A stretch of 12,872 bases of DNA, from contig JABHIC010000115.1 in NCBI GenBank assembly GCA_018671205.1, positions 1 through 12,872 of the forward strand, given 5' to 3'. How positions within the stretch are numbered: the first letter of the stretch is position 1; each line of letters begins with the position of its first letter. Shown in pieces: positions 7,588 through 12,872 of the stretch. The notes below the pieces were generated by a model. The model saw only the letters and a list, made by a program, of their open reading frames with translations, did not search any database and was not told where the DNA came from. The position numbers were made by a program, and so were the translations under genes. Origin of the DNA: Gammaproteobacteria bacterium. Lineage in GTDB: Bacteria; Pseudomonadota; Gammaproteobacteria; GCF-002020875.

Positions 7588-9275
7588 AGGGGTTTTAGCA
7601 GGTTCCCATCATCCATCGTTGGAGCGGGGTCAGGGAGTTGGTCAAGGGCTCTGAGCAGCATTTCACCTCGCCATCTGGCCGGATCATGCTGATAGAGATT
7701 TTGGTCAAGCTGGCTGAGCAGCTCCTCAACGGCAGGATTGTTCAGCTTTTTTGCCAGCGCCTCCAGCCCTGTGGGGGGGGTGTTCGGCCAGTGGCAGGCC
7801 GCCCACTGCAACAGTGTGGAGCGGGTAAGTTGAGGGTCATCGGCTCTGCAGGCGGCAATAAACTGTTTTTTGGCATGCCTGCAGCGCTGTTCGGTTGACA
7901 CTGAGGTGTGGTGATCCGCGTGATGAGGTGGTAGTGAGCGACTCTTTATCCACCAGATTGCCAGAGTAGCCAACCAGAGCAGCGCAAACAGCAGTGCAAT
8001 CCAGGGCCAGAGAGTATAGGGTTTATCCACTGGAGCGGTTGTTGTCGCCTCCTCTGTCTGGATCGGTGCCGCAGGTTCCACATCCACATCCATCTCTGCA
8101 TCCACAGATGCAGGGGCTACGTTTACGGTTCTTGCCGGAAGCGTGACCCGCTCTGCGCGGTCGGTTTGACTGTTCCACCACCGCAGCTGTAGCGGAGGCA
8201 GGGTGAAACTGCCTGCCTGAGTTGGAATATAGGCTATTTTTCGCTGTAGAGTACCCACCACAGTCTGCTGCTCCAGTTTGGATGTCTGTTGCGCTGGTTC
8301 AGGATAGAGCTTGAACCCCTCGGCCGGGTCAGGGGTCAACTCAGGCAGCAGGGAGCCCGCTACCGCGTTGGCCTGCAGGGTGATCGTTCGACTGAGTGGG
8401 ACACCCACCTGGGCACTCTCCAGCCCCCCTTGCCACTGCTCGCTCAGAGTCACCGACTCTGCAGGTAGCCACGGGCCGTTCTGGTGGCTGGCCGGTCTGG
8501 GGCGAACCTGAAAGGTCTGCGGCTCGCCACGAACCCGCACCGCCTGAGTCGATGCGCGTCGGTTATTAAAGAAGTTATCGAATGGGTGGCGGCTATTTCT
8601 GGAGGGGGTTGAGGTGATAATCCTGGCATCGAGAACGGGGGCCGGGATGGTCAATGGACCGCTCTTTTGGGGAAACAGAGCATAGTTCCGCTCGATGACC
8701 TGGTAGTTTACACCGTTACGCTGGCTCTGATATTCACGATCCTCCCCGAGACGGTGGATCAGTGCATGGTCGAGTTGAGGATCGCTCAACTGCCCCTCTG
8801 CTAATTGAGCCCGGTAGAAGAGGCTTACACGGTAGTGCACCATCTGCTGGAGATAGGGGGTATCCCGGTCGATCTGGCTCTCGATAAAGAGTAGATCACC
8901 CGCAGCTGTGGGTGCGGTGCTGGCCTCCGTAACCTCCAGCGTGAGCGGTGGGCTCTGCTCCCCATTGAAGAAGAGGGAGGGGATGGTGATTGTGCCTCTC
9001 TCTCTGGGAGAGAGGGTAAGCGTCCAGGTGGTTCGTGCATCGACCGCACCGTTGATGATGTTGACCTGGCTACCACTGCGGGTGGCAAGAATATCAAAAT
9101 TCTGCTTCAGTGGAGTGATATCAGGCTGACCACTATGCTGTCCTGTAACCTGAAGAGAGAGCTGCACACTCTCTCCATCACGAACAGTATAACGGTCGAG
9201 TTGAGCACTGAATTCAGCCAGACTCTGGGGCTGGATGAGCGTGAGTAGAAGTAGGAGGAGTGGTCTAATAATCAT
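7578..9275 (-). CDS. batD: BatD family membrane-anchored periplasmic protein (oxygen tolerance family)
   Basis: 565 residues with an N-terminal signal peptide (hydrophobic run 5-14, likely cleavage after QSLA at residue 20). A long beta-rich periplasmic part follows, with Ig-like segments such as LDRYTVRDGESVQLSLQV and a repeat-like IAYIPTQAGSFTLPPLQL near 347-364. Then come an acidic/Ala-rich linker (about 392-415), one transmembrane helix (421-443) and a basic cytoplasmic tail of about 120 residues. This layout, and its place as last gene after batA and batB-batC, is that of BatD. The biochemical role of the family is not established; it is thought to work with the VWA Bat proteins at the inner membrane. 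It starts 13 bp after the batB-batC stop, so it is in the same operon. The spacer is AT-rich with no clear Shine-Dalgarno. The TAA stop overlaps the dnaE end, and no terminator hairpin is visible between the converging genes. Confidence 0.9.
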   Translation of the reverse strand: MIIRPLLLLLLTLIQPQSLAEFSAQLDRYTVRDGESVQLSLQVTGQHSGQPDITPLKQNFDILATRSGSQVNIINGAVDARTTWTLTLSPRERGTITIPSLFFNGEQSPPLTLEVTEASTAPTAAGDLLFIESQIDRDTPYLQQMVHYRVSLFYRAQLAEGQLSDPQLDHALIHRLGEDREYQSQRNGVNYQVIERNYALFPQKSGPLTIPAPVLDARIITSTPSRNSRHPFDNFFNNRRASTQAVRVRGEPQTFQVRPRPASHQNGPWLPAESVTLSEQWQGGLESAQVGVPLSRTITLQANAVAGSLLPELTPDPAEGFKLYPEPAQQTSKLEQQTVVGTLQRKIAYIPTQAGSFTLPPLQLRWWNSQTDRAERVTLPARTVNVAPASVDAEMDVDVEPAAPIQTEEATTTAPVDKPYTLWPWIALLFALLWLATLAIWWIKSRSLPPHHADHHTSVSTEQRCRHAKKQFIAACRADDPQLTRSTLLQWAACHWPNTPPTGLEALAKKLNNPAVEELLSQLDQNLYQHDPARWRGEMLLRALDQLPDPAPTMDDGNLLKPLYP

Positions 9276-9288
9276 ATTCTTATATCTA

Positions 9289-11040
9289 TTATTGCCCCTG
9301 TTTTCTCAACAGGTGTTGCAGCATAAATTTTCTGCGTAGTAGTCCGGAGGGGTCATCAGAAATCTGTCTGAGCCACTGCTTCAGGGCGATATCCTCCTCA
9401 CTGGTTGAGGTTTTAGTAGCGGGGGAGGGTTGTCTGGTGGGGGGGGATGCCTCTTCCTGGGAGGACTCCTCAACATCCGGAGTCTCTTCTGCTTGATCCT
9501 CCTCTATGCGGGCAGCCTCTGCATCGGTTATGGCATCGGTTGGAGGGGACTCTGGACGAGCCTCTTGCTGCTGGGCATCTTGAGTGGGTTCATCCCCTCT
9601 CTGCTGCTCTGGCGTCGGTTCAGTCGTATCTCCCTGCTGCGCCTGACTCTCTTCACTGGTCTCCTTATCACCGGTCTCCTCTTCGCCTGTCTCCTCATCA
9701 GCGGTCTCATCTTCACCATTTTGCGGCTGCTGCTGTTGCCTCTTCTGTTGGAGTAGCTGCTGAACCAGTTGTAGATTACTCAACGCATCCCGGTGGTTCG
9801 GCTCCTGTTGCAGCATCTGTTGGTACGCCTCCACCGCCTCCTCCAGATGGTCAGATTTTGCCAGGGCATTGCCTCGATTGTAGGGCGCATCCGGGGCCGT
9901 AGAGAGGGAAAAGGCCTCCGTTGCGGCACCGTAATCTCCCCCCTGATAGAGGGCACTGCCTCTCCAGCCGTGGTGTTCAAACTGGCTCGCGGCGGCCTGA
10001 TGATCCCCTTGTGAGAGGGTCTGACTCGCCTGTTGATCCTGGCGTAGCCATAAATCTTCCCACTCAAAGGCGTGGGCGGGGGGGAGAGGTGGGAGGATGA
10101 ATAGCAACAGGGCGGTGAGCCAGCCACGTCGAAAACCCGTTGCGGCGAGCAACAGTAGCGGCAGAAGTAGCCACACCCCCGCCTCAACCCAACGCTCCAC
10201 CGTCTGTTCCTGAGCCTGTTTCAACGCCTGTGTATGGTCAATGGAGGGGAGCAGTTGGTGGATGTCCCGCTCATCACTGGAGAGTGAGGCGTAGACGCCT
10301 CCACCCGTTTGGGCCAAACTCTGTAGCGGAGGCTGGTTCTGGCGGATGGTCTCAGGGTTGCCGATAGAGAGCAGAGAGAGGCGGTGTCCCCTCTGCTGTA
10401 GCTGGTGTGATGTGGTCAGGGTATCGGCAATGTCCAACACCCCATCCGTCAGCAGTAGCAGGTCACCACTCCCCGCCTGACTCTGAACCAGAAGCTCCAC
10501 CCCCATCTGTAGCGCCGGAGCCGCCCGGTCGCCATCGGTGGGGAGAATCTCCGTGCTGAGGGCAGAGAGCAGGTTGCGGATGGTATCCACATCATCGGTC
10601 AGTGGGGTAACCAGAAAAGGCTCTGCAGAGAAGACGATCAGTGCCGTACGCCCCTCTTTTCTCTGTTTGAGCAGATCCAGAATCTTGAAACGGGCCCGCT
10701 CCAGCCGGGAGGGGGGAAGTGTGGTCTGGTTCATCGAGCTAGAGAGGTCAAGAATCAGGACCAGTGGGGTACCCTGCTGCCAGGTAGGGGTGGGTTGTCG
10801 CTCCCAGGTGGGGCCCGCGAGAGCGACAATCGCCAGTAACCAGCCGACAGAGAGGAGTCGATAGGGGAGCAGGGAGTGGCTGACGGATGGGGTGATCTGG
10901 AGTTTGTCCAGTAGCGAGGCATCAATGATCGGAGACCAGGGAGAGCCTCCATGTCGCCCCGGAGTCAGCCGCCACAACAGTAGGAGTGCGGGAACGAGTA
11001 GTAGCAACCAGTAGGGGCGCAGCAGGTGGAACTCACTCAT
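9289..11040 (-). CDS. batB-batC: BatB-BatC fusion: membrane VWA-domain protein joined to a TPR protein
   Basis: 583 residues. The BatB part has two transmembrane helices (about 8-24 and 61-77) and a von Willebrand factor A domain (about 92-270) with an intact MIDAS metal site: DLSSS at 98-102, Thr168 in LPTDGD, and TDG at 198-200. A helix at about 287-301 follows. Next comes RRGW plus a second hydrophobic run ending PPAHA at 320-324, which looks like a retained BatC signal peptide. The BatC part has TPR-like helices (about 360-425, with YNRGNALAKSDHLEEAVEAY), a long Glu/Gln/Thr/Pro-rich disordered stretch (430-548), and the BatC-type tail QWLRQISDDPSGLLRRKF at 555-572. Separate batB and batC genes exist in Bacteroidetes; fused forms occur in Gammaproteobacteria. 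The start ATG shares ATGA with the batA stop, and GGAGG stands 5 bases upstream of it. The likely role is as a metal-binding scaffold at the inner membrane, with TPR-mediated partner contacts in the periplasm. Confidence 0.92.
   Translation of the reverse strand: MSEFHLLRPYWLLLLVPALLLLWRLTPGRHGGSPWSPIIDASLLDKLQITPSVSHSLLPYRLLSVGWLLAIVALAGPTWERQPTPTWQQGTPLVLILDLSSSMNQTTLPPSRLERARFKILDLLKQRKEGRTALIVFSAEPFLVTPLTDDVDTIRNLLSALSTEILPTDGDRAAPALQMGVELLVQSQAGSGDLLLLTDGVLDIADTLTTSHQLQQRGHRLSLLSIGNPETIRQNQPPLQSLAQTGGGVYASLSSDERDIHQLLPSIDHTQALKQAQEQTVERWVEAGVWLLLPLLLLAATGFRRGWLTALLLFILPPLPPAHAFEWEDLWLRQDQQASQTLSQGDHQAAASQFEHHGWRGSALYQGGDYGAATEAFSLSTAPDAPYNRGNALAKSDHLEEAVEAYQQMLQQEPNHRDALSNLQLVQQLLQQKRQQQQPQNGEDETADEETGEEETGDKETSEESQAQQGDTTEPTPEQQRGDEPTQDAQQQEARPESPPTDAITDAEAARIEEDQAEETPDVEESSQEEASPPTRQPSPATKTSTSEEDIALKQWLRQISDDPSGLLRRKFMLQHLLRKQGQ
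9397..9753 (-). repeat. Low-complexity acidic/Gln-rich coding stretch in the BatC part
   Basis: This encodes residues 430-548 of the BatB-BatC fusion. It begins with a Gln-rich run (QQKRQQQQPQ), then degenerate EETG/EETGD/KETSEE repeats (about 9640-9710), then mixed Glu, Gln, Pro and Thr. It is expected to be disordered and prone to length change by slippage. Acidic low-complexity stretches between the TPRs and the conserved tail are common in BatC proteins. Confidence 0.7.
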
Positions 11041-12008
11041 CTCAGCCTCCAGGGGAGAACCCAGAGAGCCAGTAGCAGGCTCAGGATTAGTGCGGCCCCC
11101 AGTGGCCAGGGGTAGAGTTCATCGCTGGGACGAACCACTATCTCTCCCTCCTGGATAGGTTCCAGTTGGTCCAGTTGTTGATAAATATCCTCCAGCGACT
11201 CAAGGTCATCGGCCCGGAAGTAGTCTCCCCCGGTCTTTTCCGCGATCCCCTTGAGAACCTCCTCATCCAGCTCTTGTGCCGGATTGACCATGCGGATACC
11301 CAGCAGGCTGCGTACCGCCTGTGGTTTACCACCGACCCCAATGGTGTGGATACGTACCCCTCTCTGTGCGGCCAGTTCAGCCGCCTTGGCGGGGTCTACT
11401 GCACCTGCACTATTGGCACCATCGGTTAATAGAATAAGCACCTGCTCCTGATCCGTGGCAGGGCTCTTCTTCAGTGCCATACCGATGGCATCACCAATGG
11501 CAGTCTGTTTACCGGCAATGCCAATCACTGCCTCCTGTAGCAGACGGTTCACCGTTGTTCGGTCAAAGGTAAAGGGGGTCTGCAGGTAGGCCTCAGAGCC
11601 AAACAGAATGAGTGCGATTCGGTCCCCTTTGCGGCGCTGGATGAAATCCCCCGCCACCTTCTTGACCACATCAAGCCGTGTCCCTTGCCCCGCACCAAGA
11701 TCAGCCTGCTCCATACTTCCAGAGACATCAATGGCCAGCATCAGATTGCGTCCACTCTCCGGTAGTGCAACGGCCTCACCCAGCCACTGTGGTCTTGAGG
11801 CAGCGAGCAGGAGTAGCAGCCAGCAGAGCAGCAGAGCCCACCAACTCACAGCACGCTGTGCGGATATTTCATCTGTCGGGGAGAGGGTCGCCGCAAAAGG
11901 GAGAAACAGGGCACCCCCACCATTCTCCGGGGCGACAGATAGTAACCGCTGTACCAGCCAGGGAAGAGGGGCGAGAAGGAGGATCCAGGGCCACGCAAAG
12001 TGGAACAT
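11037..12008 (-). CDS. batA: BatA: inner-membrane VWA-domain protein
   Basis: 323 residues starting MFHFAWPW, the usual BatA opening. An in-frame ATG farther upstream (12194) would add 62 residues read from inside the preceding gene and is rejected. Transmembrane helices lie at about 7-23, 53-70 and 302-319, with a VWA domain between (about 87-285). The MIDAS metal site is complete: DVSGS at 94-98, Thr169 in KQTAIGDAI, and TDG at 195-197. The conserved SRPQW just after the second helix is typical of the family. VWA domains with intact MIDAS bind partner proteins through a divalent metal; in Bat clusters the partners are thought to be other Bat proteins and the MoxR ATPase. The start overlaps the DUF4381 stop as TAATG, and GGAGG at 12019-12023 is 10 bases upstream. 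The stop overlaps batB as ATGA. Confidence 0.95.
   Translation of the reverse strand: MFHFAWPWILLLAPLPWLVQRLLSVAPENGGGALFLPFAATLSPTDEISAQRAVSWWALLLCWLLLLLAASRPQWLGEAVALPESGRNLMLAIDVSGSMEQADLGAGQGTRLDVVKKVAGDFIQRRKGDRIALILFGSEAYLQTPFTFDRTTVNRLLQEAVIGIAGKQTAIGDAIGMALKKSPATDQEQVLILLTDGANSAGAVDPAKAAELAAQRGVRIHTIGVGGKPQAVRSLLGIRMVNPAQELDEEVLKGIAEKTGGDYFRADDLESLEDIYQQLDQLEPIQEGEIVVRPSDELYPWPLGAALILSLLLALWVLPWRLR
11046..11050 (-). promoter_or_regulatory. Shine-Dalgarno for batB-batC
   Basis: GGAGG on the minus strand, 5 bases before the batB-batC ATG and inside the batA 3' end. It supports the ATGA-overlap start and translational coupling. Confidence 0.7.
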
Positions 12009-12490
12009 TATCGCGGAGCCTCCGGGGGGTTGTGGTTGATCCACTGTCGGGATAACTGAAACAGGGGGGCGATCACCTCTCTGGAGAGGGGGGAGTGGGG
12101 AGAGGTCGGACGGTAGGGTGTGGAGAGTAGCAGTTGACCACTCTGTTCCAGAAAACCGCGTGCGGGGCTCTGTTGGTCGAGGAAGCGGAGCCATGCCTCA
12201 CCACTCAACGCGGCCTCACTCTGGTTTGGCCGAGAAGTGATGAGGTAGCGCTTGAGAAGAAGATTAAGCGTAGCCACTTTCTCAGCAGGGGGCTGTCCGC
12301 TCTGTTGTAACTGTCTCAGTTGGCGCAGTGCCGCACGTTGTGGCTGGTGGCGTCTCCTCCGTTGCCACCAGAGTCGCAAGAGCAGAAAGAGCAGCAGCAA
12401 CAGCAGCCACCAACCCGGTGCGGGTGGCCACCAGGAGATATCAGGGGGGAGGTGGAGCGGCTGTAGTGCGGCCAGTGGATCATTCTCCAT
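12008..12490 (-). CDS. DUF4381 family single-pass membrane protein of the Bat cluster
   Basis: 160 residues. The N-terminus has the DUF4381 signature: LHLPPDISWWPPAPGWW followed by a transmembrane helix (about 24-42) and a strongly basic stop-transfer segment (QRRRRH). The rest is a cytoplasmic helical tail with KRYLITSRP and LSGEAWLRFLDQ, which also recur in the family. The function is unknown; it is consistently encoded between DUF58 and batA and is assumed to be part of the same membrane complex. The start overlaps the DUF58 stop as TAATG, with a G-rich run (12496-12501) 5 bases upstream as a weak ribosome site. The stop overlaps batA in the same way. Confidence 0.85.
   Translation of the reverse strand: MENDPLAALQPLHLPPDISWWPPAPGWWLLLLLLFLLLRLWWQRRRRHQPQRAALRQLRQLQQSGQPPAEKVATLNLLLKRYLITSRPNQSEAALSGEAWLRFLDQQSPARGFLEQSGQLLLSTPYRPTSPHSPLSREVIAPLFQLSRQWINHNPPEAPR
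12019..12023 (-). promoter_or_regulatory. Shine-Dalgarno that decides the batA start
   Basis: GGAGG on the minus strand, 10 bases before the ATG at 12008. It lies inside the DUF4381 coding sequence and supports the MFHFAWPW start over the upstream in-frame ATG at 12194. Confidence 0.65.
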
Positions 12491-12872
12491 TATCGCCCCC
12501 CGTGACTCTGTCGTTGCAGCCCGAGCTGCAGGCTGTGGGGGAGTGGGTCACTGGTGGCAATCTCCATCCAGTGGATATTGTTGCGTTTACAGCGTTGGCG
12601 AAGTTGTTGGCGGTGCTCCTGAAAGGCGGCTTGCCAGCGCTGGATTAAGTGGGGGTTTGCGGTATTGATTGTCCAGCTGCTCTGGTGGTCTCCTACCGGA
12701 TAGCGCCCCTTTGGTGGGGGTGCCTTCTCCAATGGGTCATAGAGAAAGCCACAGATCAGATCATTATGTTGGGAGAGCCTCTGTAGCGAGGCGTCGGAGG
12801 CCATGCTGATCTGTTGAAAGTCACTGATCATCAGGATCAGGCTGCCAGGATGAGCCAGCTGAGCCAGCCTGC
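12490..12872 (-). CDS. DUF58 domain protein, C-terminal part (5' end outside window)
   Basis: The frame is open to the right edge. Codons beyond the first in-window ATG (12831) still read as family sequence (RLAQLAHPGSLILMISDF), so that ATG is internal and about 127 C-terminal residues are visible. HPGSLILMISDF is the conserved strand and Asp of the DUF58 fold, at the position where a VWA MIDAS has its TDG-type Asp. The following HNDLICGFLYDPLEKAPPP and KGRYPVGD segments are also typical of the family (DxLExxLPxxGxYxVxD). DUF58 proteins are encoded directly after moxR and are VWA-like cytoplasmic partners of the MoxR AAA+ ATPase. Their exact role is unproven. The stop forms TAATG with the next gene. 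Confidence 0.85.
   Translation of the reverse strand, partial: RLAQLAHPGSLILMISDFQQISMASDASLQRLSQHNDLICGFLYDPLEKAPPPKGRYPVGDHQSSWTINTANPHLIQRWQAAFQEHRQQLRQRCKRNNIHWMEIATSDPLPHSLQLGLQRQSHGGR

Noticed and set aside
12009..12194. Upstream ATG extending batA by 62 residues
   Set aside because: The extension is an out-of-frame reading of the DUF4381 gene. MFHFAWPW at 12008 is the family start and has GGAGG upstream.
12829..12831. ATG as the start of a small 113-residue protein
   Set aside because: The frame continues upstream to the window edge with DUF58 sequence, so this Met is internal to a larger gene.

Overview
The window looks like chromosome from a gammaproteobacterium. The main evidence is DnaE, which has the proteobacterial architecture: a degenerate PHP signature, catalytic aspartates at the same spacing as in E. 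coli DnaE, and a QxDLF-type clamp-binding peptide. The Bat (aerotolerance-type) cluster also fits, with its DUF58, DUF4381, BatA, fused BatB-BatC, BatD order. I cannot place it more finely. There are no tRNA, rRNA, CRISPR, IS or phage signatures, and coding density is close to 100%. The only intergenic stretches are 76 bp before dnaE and 13 bp before batD.

Left part, plus strand (1-3986): the 3' end of a very large gene for a modular, probably extracellular protein. It is open at the left edge. It is built from tandem beta-sandwich modules: at least four PPC-like repeats, a plain PKD domain, two PKD domains that each appear to carry a CUB-like domain in an internal loop, an Ig-like domain with the only two cysteines, a Big_2-like domain, and two copies of an unrecognised ~130-residue C-terminal repeat. 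A GC-rich hairpin follows its stop.

Middle, plus strand (4063-7587): dnaE, the catalytic alpha subunit of DNA polymerase III. It is not in the usual gammaproteobacterial lpx-rnhB-dnaE-accA setting. It ends tail-to-tail with the next operon, overlapping it by 10 bp.

Right part, minus strand (12872 down to 7578): a tightly packed operon read right to left. It holds a DUF58 protein (cut by the window edge), a DUF4381 membrane protein, BatA (VWA domain), a BatB-BatC fusion (VWA plus TPR) and BatD. Junctions are TAATG, TAATG, ATGA and a 13-bp gap, so translation is probably coupled. In other bacteria such clusters start with a MoxR AAA+ ATPase gene, which would lie just beyond the right edge. The proteins are expected to form an inner-membrane/periplasmic assembly in which MoxR ATPase, DUF58 and the metal-binding VWA proteins act together. 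Its exact substrate is not known.

The most novel-looking material is in the large surface protein: the nested PKD/CUB modules, the duplicated unknown C-terminal domain, and near-identical PPC repeats that look mosaic. The retained signal-peptide-like sequence at the BatB-BatC fusion point is also worth checking.
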